Of a stretch of 64,000 nucleotides of DNA, positions 31,682 through 39,658 are shown one piece after another (the first letter of the stretch is position 1; the number at the start of each line of letters is the position of its first letter). The position numbers and the translations under genes were made by a program. The stretch spans positions 1,364,001 to 1,428,000 of the forward strand of contig JBEVVY010000001.1 of the NCBI GenBank assembly GCA_040506895.1. Direction: 5' to 3'. The notes under the pieces were generated by a model. That model was not told the origin of the DNA. It was given only the letters and a program-made list of their open reading frames with translations, and searched no databases. Source of the DNA: Sedimenticola_A sp040506895 (GTDB taxonomy: Bacteria; Pseudomonadota; Gammaproteobacteria; Chromatiales; Chromatiaceae).

Positions 31682-34555
31682 TTACACCTGAGCGTGTTGT
31701 TCACGGATCTTTTTATCGCGCAAGGCGGCAAGTATTTTTTCAGGCGTTGCCGGCAGGTCCGTTATACGGACGCCGATGGCGTCGTAGATGGCATTCATGA
31801 TAGCAGGCACGGTCGGTACCAGCGCCGGTTCACCAATACCCTTGGCACCCAGTGGGCTCAAGGGATCGGGATCCTCCACGATGATGGAGTTGATCTTCGG
31901 AACGTCGAGGGAGGTGGGAAGGATGTACTTGGCGAAGCTGTCAGTGGTGCTGTGACCCTCGACGGTTTTGTACTCCTCCATCAGTGCCTGGCCCAGGGCC
32001 TGGACCACGGCACCCTCTATCTGACCTTCCACTCCACGCGGATTGACTGCTCGGCCCACATCGTGCGCCGCCCAGACACCAAGCACCTGCACCTCACCGG
32101 TGACCGTATCGACCTCCACCTCGGCCACCTGGCACCCGAACACGTAGGCCTGCCAGGGTTTACCTTCTCCGGTAACCGGTGCAAGCCCAGTATGATGGGC
32201 GGTGTAGCTGGCCGAGCCTACTGCAACGTAACCACGCTTATGCTTGCACACGTCCACGGCCTCGGCCATGGTCATGCGCAGGTCTGTTCCCCTGGCCCAG
32301 ATTTCCCCGTTCGCGGCTTGGATCAACTCCGGCTCAACGCCCCAGTAAGCAGCCACTTCCCTGTCGAACTTGGCCCTTGTGTCACGGGCTGCCAGGGCAA
32401 CCGCATTGGCGATCATATAGGTCTGGCGCGTCGCCCCTGCATGGGCGGCTTCGGGGGCCCTGGCGGTATCGTTGTCACCCAGGGTGACGTCTTCGGGCCG
32501 GATACCCAGCTCATCGGCTGCAACCTGGGCCAGCACGGTGAGGATCCCCTCGCCGATCTCCGTCACGCCAGTGACCACTTTTGCGGTGCCACCGCAGTCC
32601 AGTTCCACCCAGGCCCCGGCCCGGTCCATTGCCGCGGTTCTGGCAATGCCGTACCAGGATCCAGCCATGCCCCGGCCACGCTTGCGCGTAGTATCAGTCT
32701 TGAGCTTTGCCCCCTGTAGACGCGACCCGAGGAGACAGGGCTGGCGTGCACCTGCACTGCCGAGATCGCTGCGGCTCGATCCGCGCGCCGTCGGCGGCCC
32801 GGCTTCCCAGCCGGATCCTTCCTGGGCAGCATCCAGCACCTGGATGGCACTGGCACGCTCGAGTGGTTGCCGGGTATGGGTGGTGGAGCCGGGCTTCATG
32901 GCGTTGATCTTGCGCAGTTCAAACGGATCCATGCCCAGTTTCTCTGCGCACAGGTCGAGGTGTGATTCGGTGGAATACTGGCTTTGCATCGCACCGAAAG
33001 TGCGAAATGCACCACTGGGCGTGTTGTTTGTATAGACGCCGTAGGTATCGATCTTGACGTTGGGGATATCGTAAGGGCCGGGTCCGAGAATCGCCATCTT
33101 GCGCATGACCCCTTCGGTGGAGAAGCCGTACGCCCCCCCATCGCAAACTGATTTGATTTCGGAGGCAACAATCCGACCGTCTTTCTTCAGTCCCATCTTG
33201 TAGCTGATTCGTGCAGGATGCCGCTTGGCGGATACCGTAATCGACTCTTCACGGGTAAAGACCAGGCGCACCGGCCGCAAAGTCTTCATCGCCATCAGGG
33301 CCAGCATCCCCTGGTAGATCATATCCTCCTTGCCGCCGAAACCGCCCCCCACCGGACTCATGATCAGGCGGATCTTGTTGATCGGCAATGCCAGGATATC
33401 GGAAAGCATGTGACGATGGTGTGTGATGTTCTGGTCCGGTGCGTAAATGGTCACCACACCGTCATGGTCCACGTAGGCGAGTCCAGCCTCCGGCTCCAGG
33501 TAGGCGTGCTCCACCTGTTGTGTCGTGTAGCTGTTTTCGACTACCAGGTCCGCCTGTGCAAAACCTTCCGCAACGTCACCCTTGTGAATGGGAATGTGTT
33601 TTACCAGGTTGTCCGGCGCATAGTCGTGCACCACCGGCGCACCTTCGGCCAGGGCCTCCTCCGAATCGAACACGGCAGGCAGATCTTCATACTCGACCTT
33701 TATAAGGCGCACCGCCTCCTTGGCGGTCTCCAGGTCCACGGCGGCGACCGCCGCAATTGCTTCGCCCACGTATCGTACCTTGTCCCGTGCCATCACCGGC
33801 TGGTCGTGTACGAACACCCCGAAGCCGTCCTTGCCCGGCACATCGGCACTGGTAATGACACCCTCGACACCGGGCAGAGCCTCCGCGTCGCTGATATCGA
33901 TGGAGAGGATACGGGCGTGTGCCCGGGTACTGCGCAACACCTGCATGTGCAGCATGTTGGGCATGGTCATATCGCCGGCGTATTTCAGCGCCCCGGTCAC
34001 CTTACCCGGGGCGTCGATGCGCCGAACACTGGCGCCGATGAATTTGTCAGCCGACAGCTCATCGAGTTCCGATTCCGGCTTGTCCCCGTTAATCACATCA
34101 CGAGCCAGTTCCACCGCCTCGACAATCTTCTGGTAACCCGTGCAGCGGCAGATGTTACCCCCGAGCCGCTCCTTGATTTCATCCTGTTCGGCACGGGGAT
34201 TGTCCCGCAGGGCTGCGGTGGCCGCCATCACCATGCCGGGTATGCAATAGCCGCACTGACTGGCCCCGGTCTTGTGGAATGCACGCTGCAACAGGGTCGG
34301 TGCATCAATCCTGGCCAAGCCTTCAACCGTCTGTACATCTGCACCAGCCACCTTCGCTATCGGCATCAGGCACGACTTGATCAGGGAGCCGTTGACAAAT
34401 ACTGAGCAGGTGCCGCACTCCCCGGCTCCGCATCCCTCCTTGGTACCGGTCAGGTGCAGCTCTTCACGCAGGAAGTCGACCAGTCGCCAATGGGGCTTGA
34501 CCATCCTTTTGACGGGACGCCCGTTGAGGGTCAATTCAATCAACAGTTCAGCCAT
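31682..34555 (-). CDS. Molybdenum hydroxylase: fused [2Fe-2S] and molybdopterin subunit
   Basis: A 957-residue xanthine-dehydrogenase-family enzyme. Residues 1-160 carry two [2Fe-2S] clusters: C42, C47, C50, C62 (plant-type) and C101, C104, C136, C138. The molybdopterin part follows from about residue 170 (KFIGASVRRIDAPGKVTGALKYAGD), with GGFGGKED, the RTFGAMQSQ segment, HAGATRQTYMIANAV and the catalytic glutamate in AKGIGEPAL near the C-terminus. This fusion order is that of aldehyde oxidoreductases such as Desulfovibrio MOP; here a separate FAD gene exists as well. It probably oxidises an aldehyde or hydroxylates a carbon next to a heteroatom. A Ser/Arg/Gly-rich insert lies near residues 590-625. 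It overlaps the FAD gene by eight bases. Confidence 0.92.
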   Translation of the reverse strand: MAELLIELTLNGRPVKRMVKPHWRLVDFLREELHLTGTKEGCGAGECGTCSVFVNGSLIKSCLMPIAKVAGADVQTVEGLARIDAPTLLQRAFHKTGASQCGYCIPGMVMAATAALRDNPRAEQDEIKERLGGNICRCTGYQKIVEAVELARDVINGDKPESELDELSADKFIGASVRRIDAPGKVTGALKYAGDMTMPNMLHMQVLRSTRAHARILSIDISDAEALPGVEGVITSADVPGKDGFGVFVHDQPVMARDKVRYVGEAIAAVAAVDLETAKEAVRLIKVEYEDLPAVFDSEEALAEGAPVVHDYAPDNLVKHIPIHKGDVAEGFAQADLVVENSYTTQQVEHAYLEPEAGLAYVDHDGVVTIYAPDQNITHHRHMLSDILALPINKIRLIMSPVGGGFGGKEDMIYQGMLALMAMKTLRPVRLVFTREESITVSAKRHPARISYKMGLKKDGRIVASEIKSVCDGGAYGFSTEGVMRKMAILGPGPYDIPNVKIDTYGVYTNNTPSGAFRTFGAMQSQYSTESHLDLCAEKLGMDPFELRKINAMKPGSTTHTRQPLERASAIQVLDAAQEGSGWEAGPPTARGSSRSDLGSAGARQPCLLGSRLQGAKLKTDTTRKRGRGMAGSWYGIARTAAMDRAGAWVELDCGGTAKVVTGVTEIGEGILTVLAQVAADELGIRPEDVTLGDNDTARAPEAAHAGATRQTYMIANAVALAARDTRAKFDREVAAYWGVEPELIQAANGEIWARGTDLRMTMAEAVDVCKHKRGYVAVGSASYTAHHTGLAPVTGEGKPWQAYVFGCQVAEVEVDTVTGEVQVLGVWAAHDVGRAVNPRGVEGQIEGAVVQALGQALMEEYKTVEGHSTTDSFAKYILPTSLDVPKINSIIVEDPDPLSPLGAKGIGEPALVPTVPAIMNAIYDAIGVRITDLPATPEKILAALRDKKIREQHAQV

Positions 34556-35486
34556 GGGTGACTCTATCTCCAGACCGGTTGTGCACCGGCACTACGATTC
34601 CACATTGGGCCAGTGCGTCACGGATCGAGCGGTCGACAAACCCCTGCACCACTTCGCGGCGGTATTCCCGACGGGTACGCGAGGCCACCCGGTCGACCGG
34701 CATACTGGAAGCCTCACCAATGATCTCTGCGCTGATGGGCTGGCCACGCAGAAACGCTTCGACGTCATCCAGCCGCATTGGCGCAGGCCCGACCCCACCC
34801 AGGGCAAGACGGATATCTTCAAACGTCTCCTTGTCTGCCGAGGGTTTCACACAGCAGGTCGCACAGGCGATGGAAATCACCAGGGAACGCCGGTGACCGA
34901 CCTTCTCGAATGCGCCACCATAGCCGAGGGCCGAATCGCACGAGATGGCGGTAACTATTTCACCCGGCTGAAGCTGGGTCCGGCCCGGACCGGTGATAAA
35001 ATCGGTGAGCTGCACGCTGCGATGAACGGCTTCTCCAGCCTGCAGGCCGGCAATTTCCACCTCAGCGTCCAGTGCCACCAGGGGAGGCACCCCATCCGCA
35101 GCCGGAGAGGCGTTGACGATATTGCCGGCGATGGTCGCCTGGCGGCGGATCTGATCGTCCGCGAACCACATGGCACATGGCTGCATGTGAGGAAGGTGTC
35201 GGACCAGTTCCTGGTCTTCCAAAAACTGCTGGAACACCATGTTCGCCCCCAGTCGTATGCGACCTGTCTCCTCTACCCTGTAGCCATCAAGGCCAGCGAC
35301 TTTCGATACATCGATCAATACCGGCACGTGGGTATCACCGGTGATATCACCTGCCCGACCCTGCCTTGCCCAGGGCAAGGTGTCAGTGGCTCCGGCCACC
35401 AGCCGGCTACCCTCTGGTGCCGCAGCCAGCCGCTCCAGGGCGCTTTCGAGGGTTTCCGGAAGCAGGTAGTCGTCGCAGCTCAGCAT
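34548..35486 (-). CDS. FAD-binding subunit of the molybdenum hydroxylase (CoxM-like)
   Basis: A 312-residue flavin subunit passing electrons from the iron-sulfur clusters to an acceptor. It begins with YLLPETLESALERLAAAPEGSRLVAGATDTLP, the first FAD loop of the family, and has RRQATIAGNIVNASPAADGVPPLVALDAEVEI, the second FAD motif. A C-terminal CO-dehydrogenase flavoprotein domain follows (LALGGVGPAPMRL). The C-terminal Arg-rich stretch SRTRREYRREVVQGFVDR is also typical. The start at 35486 is ATG and the stop overlaps the molybdopterin gene, so the two are made together. It is 12 bp after the alcohol dehydrogenase. Confidence 0.92.
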   Translation of the reverse strand: MLSCDDYLLPETLESALERLAAAPEGSRLVAGATDTLPWARQGRAGDITGDTHVPVLIDVSKVAGLDGYRVEETGRIRLGANMVFQQFLEDQELVRHLPHMQPCAMWFADDQIRRQATIAGNIVNASPAADGVPPLVALDAEVEIAGLQAGEAVHRSVQLTDFITGPGRTQLQPGEIVTAISCDSALGYGGAFEKVGHRRSLVISIACATCCVKPSADKETFEDIRLALGGVGPAPMRLDDVEAFLRGQPISAEIIGEASSMPVDRVASRTRREYRREVVQGFVDRSIRDALAQCGIVVPVHNRSGDRVTHG

Positions 35487-35498
35487 ACGCCCTGTCTC

Positions 35499-36662
35499 CT
35501 ACTCCGCTGCAGCCGGGGTGTCGCTGGTGTAGTCGTTCTTGACCACTACCTTGATCGCGTCGTCGACGCGGTCCTTGGCGTAGCGGATGGCCTCGGGAAG
35601 CTCTTCCATCGAGAAGGTGTGCGTATGAATCAGGCTGGCATCAAAACGCTTCTGTTCCATGAAAGCCGCGGCCCTGTGGGTACCGCTCTTGCCTTCACCG
35701 CGGATGGCATAGACATAGATGTTGTTGCGTACCAGGTGGGCGACGTCGACGGGCACCGGCTCACCAGGGAAGGCCATCAGGCAGATCTTGCCGCCACGAT
35801 TGACCATCTGGGCGCCGTCATTGAGTCCACTCGCGCCACCTGAGCATTCCAGTACATAGTCCACACCCTTACCCCCGGTATAGCTGCGTACCGCTTCGAT
35901 TGCATCTTCCTTGCGCACGTTGACAACATGATCGGCACCGAGTTTCTTGCCCATTTCAAGGCGGTTATCACGGGTGCCGGTGAGAATCACAGGCTGTGCG
36001 CCGAGAGCCTTGGCCACGGCCACACCAAGCAAGCCGATGGGACCGGGACCAATGACCGCGACACTCTCACCGGCCACCAGGCCGCCGATCTCTGTCAGAC
36101 CGTACATGGAAGTACCGGCAGTCACCACCAGGGTCGCCTCCTCGTCACTCATGGCGTCGGGTACATGGACCAGGGTGTTGATGTTGTTTACCGCATATTC
36201 GCAGAAACCACCGTCGGTGGTGAAACCATTTGCGCGATGCCCTTTGTCAATATCACCGTAGTTCAATCCATAGTTATGGCAGGACGTATACATACCTTCC
36301 CGGCAGCGCTTGCACTGGCCGCATCCCGCGTGGATCTCCACGGTGACCCGGTCGCCGATCTTGTATTCATCCACCCCGGGGCCGAGCGCCACCACCGTAC
36401 CCATGTACTCATGGCCGGGCGTGAAATTCATATTGAACGGCTGTTGCCCCTCGATCAGCGCGGGGGGGCCCTTGTAGATGATTTCCAGGTCGGTACCGCA
36501 GACGGCAATGGCGTCGATACGCACCAGCACTTCCGCCTTGCTTGGTGACGGCACGGGCTTGGTGCTAAGACTTAACTCACCGGGATCGCCCAACACCCAG
36601 GCTTTCTGGGTTTCGGGAATCGGAAAATCGGGGCTGGTCTTGACGTTATCCGGCATGGGCAT
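35499..36662 (-). CDS. Zinc-dependent medium-chain alcohol dehydrogenase
   Basis: A 387-residue MDR oxidoreductase. Catalytic zinc ligands C55 and H84/E85 (CGTDL, GHEYMG) and the structural zinc cysteines C114, C117, C120, C128 are all present. The Rossmann motif is AVIGPGPIGLLGVAVAKALGA. The start at 36662 has AAAGGAGAG upstream. A long N-terminal extension of about 20 residues precedes the usual domain. Such enzymes oxidise secondary alcohols of polyols or cyclitols with NAD(P)+; in this operon it is the likely first oxidation step, before the molybdenum hydroxylase. It lies 33 bp after iclR, and so probably shares its promoter. Confidence 0.92.
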   Translation of the reverse strand: MPMPDNVKTSPDFPIPETQKAWVLGDPGELSLSTKPVPSPSKAEVLVRIDAIAVCGTDLEIIYKGPPALIEGQQPFNMNFTPGHEYMGTVVALGPGVDEYKIGDRVTVEIHAGCGQCKRCREGMYTSCHNYGLNYGDIDKGHRANGFTTDGGFCEYAVNNINTLVHVPDAMSDEEATLVVTAGTSMYGLTEIGGLVAGESVAVIGPGPIGLLGVAVAKALGAQPVILTGTRDNRLEMGKKLGADHVVNVRKEDAIEAVRSYTGGKGVDYVLECSGGASGLNDGAQMVNRGGKICLMAFPGEPVPVDVAHLVRNNIYVYAIRGEGKSGTHRAAAFMEQKRFDASLIHTHTFSMEELPEAIRYAKDRVDDAIKVVVKNDYTSDTPAAAE

Positions 36663-36695
36663 TGGAAGTACTCTCCTTTGGTTTCAGTCAACGCC

Positions 36696-37541
36696 TTATT
36701 TACTGGGCGGACAGGTGTTACTGGGGGTGCCCATGGCTTTTGACATGGCACGGGCAGTATTTCTTACAGCCTCTTCCACCGCCTCCACGTGCTCCTTGGT
36801 AGCACGCATTGTAGGCATGGAACAGCTGAACGATCCGATCGTTGCACCGGAGTAGTCACGAATGGCGGCACCGATACAGAACACACCGGGCTGGTATTCC
36901 TCATCGTCACAGGCAATACCGTTCCGACGAACCAAGCGCAGTTCAGCCATCAGTGCATCGCGGTCCGTCACGGTTTTGTCTGTAAAACTCGTTAGTCCTT
37001 TGAGGGTCAGGATACGGTCGATTTCAATTTCCGGAAGCCAGGCGAGTATCGCTTTACCAGTGGCGGTGGCGTGGATAGCGTTGGATTTTCCTGCAGCGCC
37101 CGGAACCACCCGCACCGGGTATCTGGAATCAAGGACAGCCAGGGTGACCAATTCACTTCCCTGAAGTGCGGCAAGATGTACAGTCTCTCCGGTCAACTCG
37201 TTCAGTTCACGCAGATCATCCATCACCCTGTCGGCAAGATTGAACTGGCGCATGCGTGAACCACTGAGCTCGAGGATCTTGTTGCCGAGAAAATAGGTCC
37301 GCCCCTGTGACGACTGTGCCGCGTAGCCACGATCGACCAGGGTACTGATCAGGTGATGGCAGGTGCTGACGTTGAGTCCCATAGCGTCTGCAATCTGATT
37401 GAGACGGACTTCACCAGGAGCTGAAGCCAGCACTTCGAGAATCTCCAGCGCCCGTTCAACGGACTGGATTCTTCGCCGCTGAGGTCTCTCATTGCTGACT
37501 GTTGTGCGGTCTTCGGCCACTTTGCGCGATGCAAATGTCAT
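36696..37541 (-). CDS. IclR-family transcriptional regulator
   Basis: A 281-residue regulator. The N-terminal winged helix-turn-helix covers roughly residues 25-85 (QSVERALEILEVLASAPGEVRLNQIADAMGLNVSTCHHLISTL), then the effector domain from about 100, including HLAALQGSELVTLAVL, AIHATATGKAILAWLP, DDEEYQPGVFCIGAAIRDY and SCSMP. The last 20 residues end ACPPSK-like with a cysteine. IclR proteins usually control a nearby catabolic operon and respond to a carboxylic acid or sugar-acid ligand. It is the first gene of the run and lies 70 bp downstream of a 35-bp palindrome that is a good operator candidate. Confidence 0.93.
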   Translation of the reverse strand: MTFASRKVAEDRTTVSNERPQRRRIQSVERALEILEVLASAPGEVRLNQIADAMGLNVSTCHHLISTLVDRGYAAQSSQGRTYFLGNKILELSGSRMRQFNLADRVMDDLRELNELTGETVHLAALQGSELVTLAVLDSRYPVRVVPGAAGKSNAIHATATGKAILAWLPEIEIDRILTLKGLTSFTDKTVTDRDALMAELRLVRRNGIACDDEEYQPGVFCIGAAIRDYSGATIGSFSCSMPTMRATKEHVEAVEEAVRNTARAMSKAMGTPSNTCPPSK

Positions 37542-37611
37542 TCAACACGCCCCTGGTTAAGCCCAATGCTGTCCGAAAAAGGCTATCCCAGGACTTTTTA
37601 TTTTGCAATGA

Positions 37612-37646
37612 GAAAATTAAATTTCATAATATGAAATTTAATTTTC
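37612..37646. promoter_or_regulatory. Perfect 35-bp palindrome upstream of iclR (operator candidate)
   Basis: GAAAATTAAATTTCATA at 37612-37628 and TATGAAATTTAATTTTC at 37630-37646 are perfect complements of 17 bp around one central A. It starts 70 bp before the iclR ATG and covers the stop codon of the EamA gene on the same strand. No T-run follows on the minus strand, so a terminator is less likely than a regulator site. Confidence 0.6.
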
Positions 37647-38522
37647 CGGATTCGGCTTTGATATGGCTGAAGAGAGCAGGATTCCAATACCGATCAACGC
37701 CATGCCCAGTAGTATTGAAGGCGTGAGAGGCTCGCCCAGAATCCAGTTCGAAGAGAGCAGTCCGACAACGGGAATAGCCAGGGAACCCAGTGCAGTGGAG
37801 CCCGCGTGCAGGATGCGGGCAGCACCGATGTAGGCCCAGAAAGCAAACGCCGTGGCGATAGCGCCGTTGAACATCAGCACAGCCATGAGGATGGGATCAA
37901 ACTCGAAGTGCGGTGCTCCTTCGAACAGAAAAGCTGCAGTCGTTAACACCACGGCCCCAATAGCGAGTTGCCAGGGCAAGAGTGAGAGGTGAGGTCGTGT
38001 CCATCCGTGCCCCCGGATATGCACAATAACCGACGCCCACAACAACGCCGATAGCAGGGGCATCGCCTGGCCAGGATGAGCATCTTTCCAGTCCCAACCG
38101 GCTAGATGTACATGGAACAGCGCAGCCACCCCTGCTATACCGAAACCGATTCCCGCAAGTTTGCGAATCGAAAGGAACTCTTTCAGGAAAAGCGCCGCCA
38201 GGGGAGCTGCCCAGATCGGGATGGTATAAGCCAGCACCGCTGTGCGCCCGGCCTCCAAAAACAGTAATGCCGAATGCAGTAGCGCCATGCAGATTCCGAT
38301 CTGGACCAAACCGACCGATAGCAGCACAGGAACTTCGGACCGTTGCGGCTTGCTGACACGCCCCTGTACGGCCAGCAGTATGAACAGGATAATTGCACCG
38401 AGAATGACACGGATAGCAGCGAACCACAGTGGACCGATGTGGTCGAGGCCGATCTTCATCACCGGCCAGTTAACCCCCCAGAACAGCACTGCCGCAGCGA
38501 GCAGCAGCCAACCTTTTCGCAT
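37638..38522 (-). CDS. EamA/DMT-family transporter
   Basis: A 294-residue inner-membrane protein with ten helices in two EamA repeats. The first opens LLLAAAVLFWGVNWPVMKIGLDHIGPLWFAAIRVILG, the second includes AVLMFNGAIATAFAFWAYIGAARILHAGSTALGSLAIPVVGLLSS. The ATG at 38522 was chosen over a TTG six bases upstream. DMT proteins of this kind export metabolites or amino acids; no substrate can be read. The gene lies between the iclR operon and divergent xdhC. Its stop is inside the 35-bp palindrome. Divergent placement with xdhC, 116 bp apart, gives shared control space. Confidence 0.9.
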   Translation of the reverse strand: MRKGWLLLAAAVLFWGVNWPVMKIGLDHIGPLWFAAIRVILGAIILFILLAVQGRVSKPQRSEVPVLLSVGLVQIGICMALLHSALLFLEAGRTAVLAYTIPIWAAPLAALFLKEFLSIRKLAGIGFGIAGVAALFHVHLAGWDWKDAHPGQAMPLLSALLWASVIVHIRGHGWTRPHLSLLPWQLAIGAVVLTTAAFLFEGAPHFEFDPILMAVLMFNGAIATAFAFWAYIGAARILHAGSTALGSLAIPVVGLLSSNWILGEPLTPSILLGMALIGIGILLSSAISKPNPEN

Positions 38523-38638
38523 TTCCAAAATGATGTACTATCCCGCATCAACTGGTTTAGAGAACCTATTTTTGTATCATAACGGGTCAGCAGGTTGTGA
38601 CTTTTTTCTTGGCTGGGCTATTCAGAGGCGACCGGAAA

Positions 38639-39658
38639 GTGACAGATATCGATACCGCGTTTCATCCGATCGAGGCGGCTCGCAACTGGCTGGCAGCGGA
38701 TTTACGGGTGGCCCTGGCTACGGTTGTGGAAACCTGGGGCTCCTCACCCCGACCAGTCGGCAGCCACCTTGTCGTAAATGAAAAGGCAGCGTTCGCAGGC
38801 TCTGTTTCTGCCGGTTGCATAGAAAGTTTCCTGGTGTCTGAAATGCTGGACGTCATCGAGGAAGGTGTGCCACGCCTGTTGACCTACGGCATCAGCGACG
38901 ACCAGGCCCAGGAAGCACGCCTCTCCTGCGGCGGTACGATCCAGGTCTACATCGAACCGGTAACCGATCGTCGCATGCTCGAGACCCTGTGCGAAAAACG
39001 TCCCACAGCCCGCATCATCAGCCTGGCGGACGGCCGCTGGGCACTATCCGACACCAGCGGCAGCATGGAGTTGAACGAGGCGCTACGAACGATCCTGGCG
39101 CAGGGAAAATCGACAGGCCAGAGCCGACGGCTCACCATCGACGACCAGGATGTCATGGTTACCGCTTATCCCCTGCCGCGTCGGCTTGTCATCGTTGGCG
39201 CGGTGCATATTGCCCAGTTCCTGGTCCCGATGGCAACATTGGCCGGGTTCCAGACAACGGTTGTCGAACCCCGCCACGCCTATGCCCGGAGTGAATCTTT
39301 CCCAGGCTATTGCATCGATAGCAGGCCTGTTGCCGACGCCATGGCTGACATGGCCATGGACTCGAACACAGCGGTAGTGACACTGGCCCATGACCCACTC
39401 CTCGACGACCCCACGCTGATAGCTGCCCTGCGATCAGATGCCTTTTACATCGGTTGCCTGGGCAGCCACCGCACCCATGCACAACGCTTGGAGCGGTTAC
39501 ACACCAAAGGATTCGATCACCAGGCGCTGGACAGACTGCATGGTCCGGTGGGACTCGATCTGGGTGGGCGTGCCCCTGCCGAGATTGCGGTATCGATACT
39601 GGCGGAGATAGTGGCCACACGTTACAACAAGGCGCCCACCAGGAAACCGACAGCATGA
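38639..39658 (+). CDS. xdhC: XdhC-family molybdenum cofactor insertion protein
   Basis: A 339-residue protein that binds the molybdenum cofactor and helps load xanthine-dehydrogenase-family enzymes. The GTG start at 38639 has a GAGG site 10 bases upstream; a further GTG at 38597 is possible and would add 14 residues. The N-terminal XdhC/CoxI domain has VALATVVETWGSSPRPVGSHLVV and GSVSAGCIES, in which the cysteine is conserved. The C-terminal Rossmann domain begins RLVIVGAVHIAQFLVPMA and continues with ALRSDAFYIGCLGSHRTHAQR. Its stop overlaps the next gene's start by four bases (ATGA). It most probably serves the molybdenum hydroxylase 3 kb away. Confidence 0.9.
   Translation: MTDIDTAFHPIEAARNWLAADLRVALATVVETWGSSPRPVGSHLVVNEKAAFAGSVSAGCIESFLVSEMLDVIEEGVPRLLTYGISDDQAQEARLSCGGTIQVYIEPVTDRRMLETLCEKRPTARIISLADGRWALSDTSGSMELNEALRTILAQGKSTGQSRRLTIDDQDVMVTAYPLPRRLVIVGAVHIAQFLVPMATLAGFQTTVVEPRHAYARSESFPGYCIDSRPVADAMADMAMDSNTAVVTLAHDPLLDDPTLIAALRSDAFYIGCLGSHRTHAQRLERLHTKGFDHQALDRLHGPVGLDLGGRAPAEIAVSILAEIVATRYNKAPTRKPTA

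Noticed and set aside
31667..32719. Plus-strand frame of 350 codons antisense to the molybdenum hydroxylase
   Set aside because: Mirror of a well-supported gene; His/Gly-rich composition without motifs.
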